In this document: one piece after another, positions 15,537 to 24,700 of the stretch
Numbering within the stretch: position 1 is the stretch's first letter
How the letters are laid out: each line of letters starts with the position of its first letter
NCBI RefSeq assembly: GCF_028369105.1
Contig: NZ_JAQNDO010000001.1
Location: 620,001-684,000 of the forward strand
Direction of reading: 5' to 3'
From: Polyangium mundeleinium
Lineage (GTDB): Bacteria; Myxococcota_A; Polyangia; Polyangiales; Polyangiaceae
Length of the DNA: 64,000 bases
The notes under the pieces: generated by a model
Databases searched by the model: none
Seen by the model: the letters and a program-made list of their open reading frames with translations, nothing else
Told to the model about the DNA's origin: nothing
Position numbers and translations under genes: made by a program

Positions 15537-15878
15537 CTCACCGCCGCTTGAACCAAAGAAAACCGGTGCCCCCCGGCGAAACCGGTCACGGCCATTCGAG
15601 CGATCCCTTCACGCGATCGCGGGGGCGGGTGTCTTAGTCCGAGGCTCCTCGTCCGGTCAACCCGCTCTACGGCCGAAAAAAACGGCTTCTGCGTTGCAGG
15701 ACGCCCGCCCACCGGGCCCGCTCACGCTTTCTCCGTCATCGCAGTGTTATGGTCGGCCGTACCCCCGATCCGGCGACGTGTTGACGACGCGGCGCTCCGT
15801 CCCGCTTGTGCCTCATTTGGCAGCACCCAAACGATCTCGACTCGCGCCTCGGCCTCTGCCGGGTATTCTTGGGGGCGC
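15537..15878. other. Divergent intergenic region between NYN and VWA-FHA genes
   Basis: This 342-bp gap lies between two outward-facing genes. It contains ACCGGT dyads near 15563 and 15583 and an A-run near 15675, but I find no gene, RNA or convincing promoter. A frame opening at 15744 extends the VWA gene but has no family-like sequence. Confidence 0.5.
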
Positions 15879-17501
15879 ATGCCCGGTCCTGCCCTCGATC
15901 TTTCGCTCGCGCTCGACGTCCGGAGTGTCGCTCCGGGCGCCCCGCAGCGCGCGCACCTCGTCGTCGAGGTCTCGGCCGCGCTCCCCGAGGACGAACGGCA
16001 CGAGCGGCCGCCCCTCGCGCTGGTGTTCGCGATCGATGTCTCCGCGTCGATGTGGGGCCAGCCGATGGAGCAGGTCGTCCGTTCCATCGAACGGATGGTG
16101 GAGCTGCTCGATCCCACCGATCGCGTGGGGATCGTCTCGTTCTCCGAAGGCGCGGAGGTCGTCGCGGAGCTCGAACAGCTCGACGCGGCCGCGCGCCGCA
16201 GGCTCGCGGGTAGCTTGCGTCGTATCGATCCCGAGGGCGGCACCGACATGGAGAGCGGCCTGCGCGTAAGCCGCAGCGCGCTCGGCCCGCGCGTGCCCGC
16301 GGAGCGACGGGGCATCCTCCTGCTCAGCGACGGCGATCCGACGCTCGGAGATCGGCGCCCCGAGGCGCTCGCCGAGATCGCGGCTTCGTTTCGCGCGGAC
16401 GCGGCGGTCTCCACGCTCGGCTACGGCGAGGAGCACAACGAGGACATCCTGCGGCGCATCGCGGTCGCGGGTGGCGGCCAGTATTATTACGTGCGGGATC
16501 CAGCGCTCTGCGCGACCGAGCTCGCGCTGGCCGTGGGCGCGACGGGCGACGCGGTCGCGGAGGGCGTGTCGGTCGATGTTTCGCCTGCGCGCGGCGTCGA
16601 CATCATCCGCATCGCGGGCGACGTGCGCGTGCGCAAGACCATGGGCGCGGCGCGCGTGGAGATGCCGGACCTCCAGCCGGGCGAACGTGCGTCGCTGGTC
16701 ATCGAGGTCGTGATCGAGCCCGGCGCCTCGGTGCATGGGGCCTTCGAGGTCGTGCGGACGCGCCTCGCGCATCGCCGCCCCGGCGCGACGGACGTCCACG
16801 TCCTCGATCGAACGATCGGCGTCGACGTGCAGCCCGGCGCGCCCGAGCGCGACCCGGCGGCGCGCGCGCGGGTGCTCGTCGCGCTCGCGGAGGAGGCACG
16901 CACCGCGGCGCGTGTGCTCGCCGATCAGAGCTCGTTCGAACTGGCGGCGGCGCTGCTCCGGCGCGCGGTGGATGGCATGCGCGCCGAGGCCGATCTCGAA
17001 GCGGAAGACGGCACGCCGCTCGGCGAGACGATCGCGCAGCTCGCGGAGGAGGCGGAGGTGCTCGCGAAGAAGCCGAACCCTGCGGCCTATCGCCTCTTCC
17101 GCAAGGCCCAGGCGGGCCGCGCCGCCGCGGCCTCGCGCCGCGCGGGGGCGAGCCAGGCGGGCCCCCTCAGCCGCCGCGCCATGGCCACGGTCGCCGGAAA
17201 CCTCCCCCGCGCCCGCCTGCTCGTCGTGAAGGGCCAGGGCCCGAAGGACGGGTATCGCCTCGAAGGCATGACGATCACGGTGGGCCAGACGAACCACGCG
17301 CAGATTCGCCTCGAAGGCACGGACGTGTCGCGGGAGCATTGCTCGATCGTGGGCCAGGACGGCAAGTTTTACCTGACCGACCTCGGGGGCGGCAGCGGCA
17401 CGTTCGTCAATGGCAAGAAGCTCACGGCGCCGGCGGCGCTCAAGCCCGGGGACGTGATCGGGGTCGGGGACTACGAGCTCAAATACGAAGAAGAACGATA
17501 G
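15879..17501 (+). CDS. VWA-FHA protein (von Willebrand A plus forkhead-associated domain)
   Basis: A 540-aa cytoplasmic protein. A VWA domain occupies about 10-215. Its metal site is DVSAS (53-57), a Thr in GGTDMESG and Asp in LLLSDGDPTLG, so the MIDAS looks complete. A beta-sandwich and a helical VWA-tail region (about 220-440) follow. The last 85 residues are an FHA domain with SREHCSIV and GSGTFVNG, which binds phosphothreonine peptides. ATG 15879 follows GGGGG. FHA-VWA proteins often report to Ser/Thr kinases, which are abundant in myxobacteria, but none is in this window. The next gene, a SUMF lipoprotein, starts 46 bp downstream and may be co-transcribed. Confidence 0.9.
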   Translation: MPGPALDLSLALDVRSVAPGAPQRAHLVVEVSAALPEDERHERPPLALVFAIDVSASMWGQPMEQVVRSIERMVELLDPTDRVGIVSFSEGAEVVAELEQLDAAARRRLAGSLRRIDPEGGTDMESGLRVSRSALGPRVPAERRGILLLSDGDPTLGDRRPEALAEIAASFRADAAVSTLGYGEEHNEDILRRIAVAGGGQYYYVRDPALCATELALAVGATGDAVAEGVSVDVSPARGVDIIRIAGDVRVRKTMGAARVEMPDLQPGERASLVIEVVIEPGASVHGAFEVVRTRLAHRRPGATDVHVLDRTIGVDVQPGAPERDPAARARVLVALAEEARTAARVLADQSSFELAAALLRRAVDGMRAEADLEAEDGTPLGETIAQLAEEAEVLAKKPNPAAYRLFRKAQAGRAAAASRRAGASQAGPLSRRAMATVAGNLPRARLLVVKGQGPKDGYRLEGMTITVGQTNHAQIRLEGTDVSREHCSIVGQDGKFYLTDLGGGSGTFVNGKKLTAPAALKPGDVIGVGDYELKYEEER

Positions 17502-17546
17502 TGGAAAGGCCCACCCGGGCCTCGTGCGTTCCGGCTTTTGCTTCCC

Positions 17547-18572
17547 ATGCGCCTCGATCTTCGCCCCGCTTTCCTCGTCGCCGCCCTCACCTCGACCGCC
17601 GCGGGCTCCCTCGCCGCATGCAGCTCCTCCGAGGCCAAACCGACCGGCGGGGAAGCCGCGCCGAGCACCACGGAGGCCGTTCCCGCGGGGTCCACGTTGC
17701 CCGTGGTCGCGGAGGCGATCGTGGAGGCCGTCGCGGAAGCGGGAGCGGACGCGGAAGCAGACGCAGCTCCGGCAGCGATTGCGGACGCGGGCGCGGATGC
17801 GGAGGCCGACGGCGGATCCCCGCCGGTTTGTCCTCCCGAGATGCTCAAGACCGGCCGCGCTTGCGTCGACCGCTGGGAGGCGCACCTCGCCACGAAGACC
17901 GTGGACGGCGTGGTGACGCCGTGGCCCCATTACGATCGCCCTGAAAAGGGCACGTTTTACCTCGCCATGAGCGGAGCGGGCTTCTACCCGCAGGCGTACA
18001 TCAGCCGCGTCGAGGCGGCCGAGGCTTGCGCGCACGCGGGCAAGCGCCTCTGCAGCCGCGCTGAATGGACGCGGGCCTGCAAGGGCCGCAAGGGCTACCG
18101 GTATCCGTACGGCAACAAGGGCCAGCGCGGCGCTTGCAATACCGGCAAGCTCCACCTCCTCGAAAAGTTTTACGGCCGGAGCCGCGGCGCCTGGACGTAC
18201 GAGGTCTTCAACGACCCGAAGCTCGACCGCGAGCCTGGGTTTCTCGCCAAATCGGGCGAATACGAGACCTGCGGCAGCGACGAGGGCGCCTTCGACATGG
18301 TCGGCAACCTCCACGAATGGGTGAGCGACGCCGTCGGCTCCGATATCGAAGACGTCATGGCGCGGGACGAGGTCGAGCGAAAGAAGCAGCCCTGGAAAGT
18401 GGGGAATGGCATCTTCATGGGCGGGTTTTTCAGCACCACCCTGGAGCACGGCCCGGGCTGCTCGTTCACCACGATCGCCCACGAGCCGACCTACCACGAC
18501 TATTCGACGGGCTTCCGCTGCTGCATGGACGCGCCTGGGGTCGAGAAGAAGCCTCGCAAGAAGAAGCGCTAG
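17547..18572 (+). CDS. SUMF/FGE-type lipoprotein
   Basis: A 341-aa predicted lipoprotein. The signal sequence ends at SLAAC (Cys25), followed by an Ala/Glu/Asp-rich linker to about 92. The rest is a formylglycine-generating-enzyme-like (SUMF1/PF03781) domain with CVDRWE, HAGKRLCSRAEWTRAC, FDMVGNLHEWV and DYSTGFRCC. The paired catalytic cysteines of true FGE (C-x4-C in the RYRCAAR region) are not obvious here, so it is probably a structural or ligand-binding relative rather than a sulfatase activator. A larger relative with the same ending motif lies at 21705-24866. A TTG nine bases upstream is possible, but ATG 17547 is preferred. Its stop overlaps the convergent gene's stop (CTAG). Confidence 0.88.
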   Translation: MRLDLRPAFLVAALTSTAAGSLAACSSSEAKPTGGEAAPSTTEAVPAGSTLPVVAEAIVEAVAEAGADAEADAAPAAIADAGADAEADGGSPPVCPPEMLKTGRACVDRWEAHLATKTVDGVVTPWPHYDRPEKGTFYLAMSGAGFYPQAYISRVEAAEACAHAGKRLCSRAEWTRACKGRKGYRYPYGNKGQRGACNTGKLHLLEKFYGRSRGAWTYEVFNDPKLDREPGFLAKSGEYETCGSDEGAFDMVGNLHEWVSDAVGSDIEDVMARDEVERKKQPWKVGNGIFMGGFFSTTLEHGPGCSFTTIAHEPTYHDYSTGFRCCMDAPGVEKKPRKKKR

Positions 18573-18754
18573 TTCGGCTTGGGATCGGGCGCGGCCGTCC
18601 CATCCGGCGCGGCCGTCCCGGGCACTTCGTTCGTGGCGGGGGCGATCGGGCCCGTGGGCGTGCGGGGCGGTTTGTCCTTGGGCAGAGGCTCGCGGCAGGC
18701 GGCGGCGAGCGTCAGGGCGGCGAGGAGGAGGCCATTGCGGACGACGGGTCGCAT
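18569..18754 (-). CDS. Small proline-rich lipoprotein
   Basis: A 61-aa frame from ATG 18754 to TAG 18569. It is a signal peptide ending in LAAAC (Cys20), followed by about 40 Pro/Ala/Thr-rich residues without domain features. It is convergent with the SUMF lipoprotein; the two stop codons share the bases CTAG. It lies 53 bp downstream of another lipoprotein gene on the same strand. Function unknown. The clean lipobox in the right place supports a real gene. Confidence 0.6.
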   Translation of the reverse strand: MRPVVRNGLLLAALTLAAACREPLPKDKPPRTPTGPIAPATNEVPGTAAPDGTAAPDPKPN

Positions 18755-18807
18755 ACCTTCGATGTGACGAGACCCGCCTGCCTCGTCAATCGGGCGAAAC
18801 CGACGTT

Positions 18808-19620
18808 TCAGGGCCCGGGGGCCGTCCCGGGCGGCGCGGCTGGGGGGGCGGCGAGCGGGACCGCGGGGTCGGGCGGGGGCGGGGGAGGGGGCGCGCTCGG
18901 CACGGGCTTGCGGGCGCGCTCGTCCTCGATCACCTTCGCGAGTTGTTTTTGTAGCGATTGCCGCAGATCGATCCATTGCTCGTCGGCGTAGTCCTTGGCG
19001 CTTTTCGCGTAGATCGTCGCGTACGGCTCTCCGCGTGTATCCTCCTCGGAGACGTGGCCGTAAAGGTATCCATTCCGCACATCCAGGACGAACGCCTCGA
19101 CGTACCCTTTTACCTCGGTATCGACGAACGGCACGAAGAGCACGGGCAAAAGCAGGGCGGTCGTGGCGACGAGGGGATTGGCGCCCATGTTGCGGTAGCC
19201 GTGGTCCACGATGACGAGCACGTCGGTGTTCGCGCGGGCCGCCAGCAAGCGGAGCTTTTTCAACGAGATGTCTTGCGGCGGTCCGTAGGGATACCCATTC
19301 CCATGCCCTTCGGAGAGCCGCCGTTGCCCGGTGACGAGCAAGGACGGAATACGATAGACGCTGGTGACGCCGGGCAGCCTGCCGAACACTCTTTCCAGGT
19401 CTCCGGCGACCTCCGGATCGAGCGTGTAATAGGCGAGCCGGATCGCGCCGGCGGGCATCTGGGGCCGGGCTTCGAACGCCTTGCGGATATCCTCGTCGTC
19501 GATCTCGGCCTCGCGATCCATCTCGAAATTGGTGTTTCGTGCGGGCGTGTAGCTGGTCCCGCAGCCCGCGAGGACGGTGAGCGCGAGGGCGCAGAGGGCG
19601 AGGGAGGCGAGGCGAGGCAT
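18808..19620 (-). CDS. Conserved lipoprotein of unknown function
   Basis: A 270-aa predicted lipoprotein with lipobox LAGC (Cys20). The ATG at 19620 is preceded by AAAGGA; upstream in-frame codons are Arg-rich and unlikely. The mature part (about 50-235) is an alpha/beta-like domain with LRLLAARANTDVLVIVDHGYR and a hydrophobic stretch LVATTALLLPVLFVPFVDTEV. Then comes EAFVLDVRNGYLYG, which resembles the TRL-like and CsgG-adjacent lipoproteins that report on envelope state. I cannot name the family. The last 30 residues are almost all Pro and Ala. Divergent from the SpoIIAA-like gene at 19743. Confidence 0.78.
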   Translation of the reverse strand: MPRLASLALCALALTVLAGCGTSYTPARNTNFEMDREAEIDDEDIRKAFEARPQMPAGAIRLAYYTLDPEVAGDLERVFGRLPGVTSVYRIPSLLVTGQRRLSEGHGNGYPYGPPQDISLKKLRLLAARANTDVLVIVDHGYRNMGANPLVATTALLLPVLFVPFVDTEVKGYVEAFVLDVRNGYLYGHVSEEDTRGEPYATIYAKSAKDYADEQWIDLRQSLQKQLAKVIEDERARKPVPSAPPPPPPPDPAVPLAAPPAAPPGTAPGP

Positions 19621-19742
19621 GGCGGTCCTTTCCGTGCGGGAGAACGGCGCCCGCGGCGTGAGCTTACACGCGTATCCCCGCGGCGTACCACGTCTCGATC
19701 CCCCTTCCGTCCTTTCGAATTCCATGCTCACCATGGGGGAGC

Positions 19743-20186
19743 ATGGCCGACGCCCTGTCCGATCGTGGGCAATGGAAAGAGTCCTGGAAGACGGACGCCT
19801 GGGAGCTCCTCATGACGAGCCCTGCGCACGGCGTGTTTTTCACCCGCGTCTCGGGGTACGCGGACCTCGACTGCGCGCTGCACGTGATGCGCGCGTTCGA
19901 CCGCCTCGCGTCGCACACGCTGGGCGACATCGAGGTCTTCCACGATTGGGAGCTCGTGACGGGCTACGACAGCATCGTGCGGCAGGAGTTCGTGCGCTGG
20001 GCGCAGGAGCACCCGAAGCAGGGAGACGCGCACGTCCTCGTGAAGTCGCGTATCGTGGCGATGGGCGTCTCCGTCGCGAATGTCGCGCTCGGCGGCAGAA
20101 TCAAGGCCTATGCCGACCGCCCCAAGTTCGAGCGGGCCCGGACCGAGACGATCGCCGGCAAGCGCAGGGCCTCGATTCCGGGCTAG
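19743..20186 (+). CDS. SpoIIAA/STAS-like hypothetical protein
   Basis: A 147-aa soluble protein whose pattern (short strand, helix ALHVMRAFDRLAS, strand IEVFHDWELVTGYDS, helix, strand HVLVKSRIVAMGVSVANVAL) resembles SpoIIAA/STAS-like folds common in myxobacteria. No catalytic motif is seen. The ATG at 19743 follows GGGGGAGC. It stands alone, and a T-run near 20220-20228 follows its stop. Function not known; a regulatory or lipid-binding role would be guesswork. Confidence 0.65.
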   Translation: MADALSDRGQWKESWKTDAWELLMTSPAHGVFFTRVSGYADLDCALHVMRAFDRLASHTLGDIEVFHDWELVTGYDSIVRQEFVRWAQEHPKQGDAHVLVKSRIVAMGVSVANVALGGRIKAYADRPKFERARTETIAGKRRASIPG

Positions 20187-20385
20187 AGCGGTCGTCACCC
20201 CGTCTTCGTTTCCTCTTCGGTTTTTTTTCTTCCCACCTGGATTCCGCTTCGCCAAACGCCTCATCCTCGCCTTCTCCGCGGCGTCGCACGGCTTCGAGTG
20301 CGAAGTCGGACGTGGAGGCGGAGATCGGACTCGGAGGCGGACCCGGGGAGGTGAATAGGGGTCACGAAGTGGCGTCGAAGGAGGC

Positions 20386-21747
20386 ATGCTTGCCTCCTCC
20401 ACGCTTGGTCCGCGTCTTCGCCGCCCGCTTTTCGCGGGCCTGTTTTCCGCGATCGCTGTCACGCATGCGTCCATCGCGCTGGCCGATCCGATCGAATTGA
20501 GCGCGCCGATCGACGTCGGCGCGACGCTCCCCGCGATATCCGAGCCTCCGGACGGCCAGGGCGAGTTCCTCGACGAGCGTCGCGACGACTACGCGGTCGC
20601 TGCGCACGGCTCGTCGACGCTCGTCACGTGGGTCGAAGGCGTACGCGATCTCTACGCCGCGATCGTGGACGCCGAGCAGGGCGTCGTCGTCCCGCGGTTC
20701 CTCGTGTATTCGGGAGAGACGCGGCTCTACGCGGTGCGTGCGGTCTTCGCGGACGGCGCGTATCGCATCGCGGTCGGAGACCTCGATGGTCTCAATGTCG
20801 GCACACGTCTGTTCGCGGTCGACGAAGCGGGGACGGTGGGGGACCCCGAAACGTACGGGCTCGCGGAGCAGGGCCTCGTCGAGTGCAGTCCGCTCGCGCT
20901 CGAGGCGCGGAGCACCGGCCTCGTGCTCTCCTGCACGAACGGTCCCGTCGCCGCGATCACGAAGGCAGGGTCGAGCACGCTGTTCTGGCCGACCGGCTCG
21001 CCGCTCGTCGACGTCGCATGTCGGGCCGCGCAATGCGTCGCGGGCTTCCAGCTCAACGGATCGGATCCGTCGCTGAACGTCGCGCTGGCCGCGCTCGACG
21101 ACGCGAACACGAATCCGAAGCCGACGTACCTCGGCTTCCGCGACGCGACCTCCGCGCGCATCGCGGTGGCGCTCACCGGCGCCGGGACGCTCGCCGTCTC
21201 GTGGTCGTATTTCCTCCCGGCCGGCGACCCGAGCGGACAAAACCGCGAGCATCTCCACGGGTTCTTCCTCGCCGCGGACGGCACGATCCGCGCGCTGGAC
21301 AATCTCGCGGAGGCGCCGGGGATCCGCGACCCACGGCTCGCGACGAACGGGACGAGCATCGCGCTCGCGTATCGTGCGAATGGCGGCGGCTCGTCGATCG
21401 TCACGCTCGACGCGGATGGAGCGCCCCGCGAAGAGACGGCGGTGATCACGACCCAGCCATCGCTCGATATTCGTCTCGCGGCGTCGTCCGACGGCTCGTA
21501 CGCGCTCGCGTACGACGACGGCGCGACGCTGTTCGTGCGAACGGTGCGTCTCGACCCGCCTGGCACGACACCGACGACCACGCCGACGAGGACGGAGACG
21601 AGCGGCGGGTGCGCGGTGACCGGGGGCAGAGCATCGTCCTCGGCGGGCGTCGTGCTCGTCGTCGCGTTCGGCGCCTCGCTCGTCGCGCGTCGACGGCGCC
21701 CCCTTCAGGGCTCCGCATCCTTGCAGCACCGCACCCCGGTCGAATAA
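20386..21747 (+). CDS. Surface beta-propeller-like protein with MYXO-CTERM-like tail
   Basis: A 453-aa exported protein. A signal peptide (about 1-33, cleavage near IALA-DP) leads into repeated beta-strand units with alternating hydrophobic residues (ADGAYRIAVGDLDG, DGTIRALDNLAEAPGIRDPRLATNGTSIALAY). This resembles the propeller-type surface proteins of myxobacteria. After a Thr/Pro linker, GGCAVTG, a membrane helix and RRRR form a MYXO-CTERM-like signal. In this system the Cys is lipidated and the tail is cut by a myxosortase after T2SS export (family knowledge). An in-frame TAG lies just upstream, so ATG 20386 is the only start although AAGGAGG is only one base away. The 3' end overlaps the convergent gene by 43 bp. 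Confidence 0.83.
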   Translation: MLASSTLGPRLRRPLFAGLFSAIAVTHASIALADPIELSAPIDVGATLPAISEPPDGQGEFLDERRDDYAVAAHGSSTLVTWVEGVRDLYAAIVDAEQGVVVPRFLVYSGETRLYAVRAVFADGAYRIAVGDLDGLNVGTRLFAVDEAGTVGDPETYGLAEQGLVECSPLALEARSTGLVLSCTNGPVAAITKAGSSTLFWPTGSPLVDVACRAAQCVAGFQLNGSDPSLNVALAALDDANTNPKPTYLGFRDATSARIAVALTGAGTLAVSWSYFLPAGDPSGQNREHLHGFFLAADGTIRALDNLAEAPGIRDPRLATNGTSIALAYRANGGGSSIVTLDADGAPREETAVITTQPSLDIRLAASSDGSYALAYDDGATLFVRTVRLDPPGTTPTTTPTRTETSGGCAVTGGRASSSAGVVLVVAFGASLVARRRRPLQGSASLQHRTPVE

Positions 21748-24700
21748 TCGAGGTAGCTCCGCGGATGGGCCGTCACCACCGCGTCGCATCCCGACCGCGT
21801 CGACCGCGCATAAAACCCGCCTGCGAACGCCCCACTTCCTTCGTCGACCCACTCGTCCAGGTTGCCGACCATATCGTAAATCGCGTCGTTCCCCCAGCGG
21901 CTCCGGCACACCGGCGTCGCGCCCGTCCTCCGGAACAGCGGCGCCTCCCCGACGCGCACGTGGTTCAATCGTGGATCGAGGTGCCCGATCGACGCATTGT
22001 CATGCAGAATCGCCGCCGGGTGCGCCTCCCGGAACACGTTGCACGCCCCCTCCACGTACGTATCCCCGTACGGAAAAGGTGTATCGTCCTGCCCCCGGCA
22101 AGCCATCACGAACTCCGGCAGCGTACACAGCCGCTTGCCCGCCGCCGCGCAGGCGCTCTCCGCCACGAGCCCCGTCAAATACCCGTTTGGCCGGGCCATC
22201 CGCCGCGGCACCGCCACCACGTTGAGCTTCTGCCCCCGCTGCCACCCGGGCAACAAGGGCAGCGGCATCGCCCGCGCGTGCACCCCGCCCATGCGGCTCC
22301 GCCCCGTCGACCAATCCCCCAGCGTGATCTCCATCAAATTCGGCGTCACCGGGAAATCCGGCGAAAGCGCCTCCCCGCTCGCCACGTCCACCATCGTCGC
22401 CTCGAACCGGTCCACGCAGAGCTTTCCCTGCACGAGCACCATTTCCGGCGGACACGGCCGCGGCGCCGTCGCCTTCACCTCCTCGACCTCCTCCGCGCCC
22501 TCCGCGCCGGCCCGCTCCACAGCCGCCCCGAGCCCCCGCACCACCCCGGCTTCCGGCACCACGTCCCGCCCCTCGGCGCGCGTCCCGAACCACCGCAAGG
22601 ACCCGTCCGTCGCCCATCCGGGCTCCCCCACCACGCACGTCCCCGGCGCCGCCAGCGCGTCCACCTCGACGAACCCGCCCGGCTTCCCCGACGGATAAAA
22701 CCGCGGCCCCGCCGACCCGTCCTGACAAACCCCCGCCGCCACCCCTTCCGGCCAAGCCGCCGCCCCGACCTCACGCCCCTCCTCGTCCAGCCAAACCACA
22801 TACCGCCGCCCCTCGTCCGACAGCAGCGCCCCGCCCCCGGGCAGCCCCGACAAACGCACCCCCAGTTCCCCGGCCCGCACCTTCAGCGACGTCTTCGCGA
22901 CCGGACCGAGCCGACCGGCCCCGTCCACCACGAATGCCACCACCTCCTCATCCGAGCCCACCCCCACGCCCGCCACGATCGCGCCACCCGCACCCCGCTC
23001 CACCGCGGCAAACCCTGGCCGAACCGGCGAGGCTGCGCTCCGCGCTCGCCCATTCGACAGCGCCGGCGCCCCCACCTTCCCCTCCTCCAAAAGCCCCGCC
23101 ACATGCAGCCGCCCCCCGGACAGCTCCATCAACAACCCCTTCCCCTTCCCCCCGACCAGCGCCGCTCCATCCGGCCAAACCCGTCCCCGCCAAACCTCTG
23201 CCATCCCACCCGCCGGCGCCACCCGCCCCACATCCCCCCGCGCCACCCACACCGCCCCCCCGATCTTCCCGATCCCCGCCACGGCCCCGGCGCTCCGCCC
23301 GCCCGCAAAAATCTCCTCCTTCGACAAACCCTCCCGCACCCCATCCCCTTCCAGCACCCGCACCCGCCCCCCGGCCAGCGCCACCCCCGTTCCATCCGGC
23401 CACACCCGCGCCCAATGCACCCGCCCCCGCCGCGTCGGAAACGCCGCTCCCTCCTCCCGCAAACTCCCATCACGCCCGGCCGACCGCAGCCCCCGCCCAT
23501 CACTCGTCGTAAAAAACGCCCGCTCCCCGGCCCACACCACGAGCCCCACATCATTGCGCCCCTGCCCCCCCATCCGCCGGGGCTCCGCCTCCAGAATCTT
23601 CTCGAAACCCGCCGCCGCCCCCGGCTCCACCGCACACGCCCCCCGCCCGAGCTTCGCCGCCGCCCCTCCGAGCCAGCTCACCTCACAGCTCCCACCCCTC
23701 GCCACCGGCTGCGTCAACAGCCCCGCCTGCGCCCCTCCCACCAGCCGCGGCGCATAAAACCCCTTCAACGCTCCCCATTCCAGCTCCCCCTCCACCACCC
23801 TCGATCGACTCTTCGCCTCGAACCTTCCATCCGCCCCAATCACCCCCCCACCCACCGCGGCCCACCCCATCCCCGTCGCCTTCCTCGCCCCCGACGGTTT
23901 GGCACTCTCATACCAAACAATCTCCACCCCCCGCGCCGACCCCCGCGCATCCACCACCCCCATCCCCTCCAGCGGCGGGACAAACCGCAACCCCGTCGCC
24001 GTCGCCTCCCCCTCGAACACCCCATCCCGCGACAACCACCGCACCGTCACCTCCACCGTCGGCCTCGGCGCAGCCTTCTTCACCACCTCCTTCTTCTTCC
24101 CCCCGGCCTTCTTCCCCCCATTCCCCTTTTTCCCCGCCGCCGGCGCCTTGCGATTCTGGACGAGGCGCGAGGTCGCCTCTTTTTTGGGGGCGGGGGTGGT
24201 GGGTCCTGTTGTTTGAGGGGCCGCAGGCCCCGAGTTCGGGGGAACCGCCCCCGCCCCCAAAAAAGAGGCGGCCCCGCGCCGATCCCCCGACCCCGCATGG
24301 GCCCCCACCGTCTCCACCGAGATCAACGCCACCCGTTCCCCGCTCACCGCAATCGCTTTCACATCCCCAACCCGCTCACACGCCCGGATCTCCGCCACCT
24401 CCGACGTCTTCTCGAACACCGACAAACACAACCGCTCCCCGTCCACCGACGTCACTAGCGCCCGCTTCCCGTCGCTCCGCGTGAACGCCAGCACCACGTT
24501 TTCATCCACGAGCCGCACGATCGGCCCCATCCGACCGGACTCCTCCACCCACCGCACATACCCCTCGGGCTCGCCCGCTGCCTGCGACACGAGCAGCGCC
24601 GCTGCCTCCCCGAACACCGGCTCCACCGACATCGGCAGGCCCGCCTCCTCCGCTGCGCCCAGCGGCAAACGCGTCACCTGCGCGCCCGCGGCCGAGCTCG

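Noticed and set aside
15813-18497. 894-codon open frame on the minus strand
   Set aside because: Antisense to the VWA-FHA and SUMF genes, which have clear domains.
20628-24458. 1276-codon open frame on the plus strand
   Set aside because: Antisense to the large SUMF gene and overlapping the MYXO-CTERM gene. The translation is low-complexity Pro/Arg/His, a result of the G-rich coding strand.
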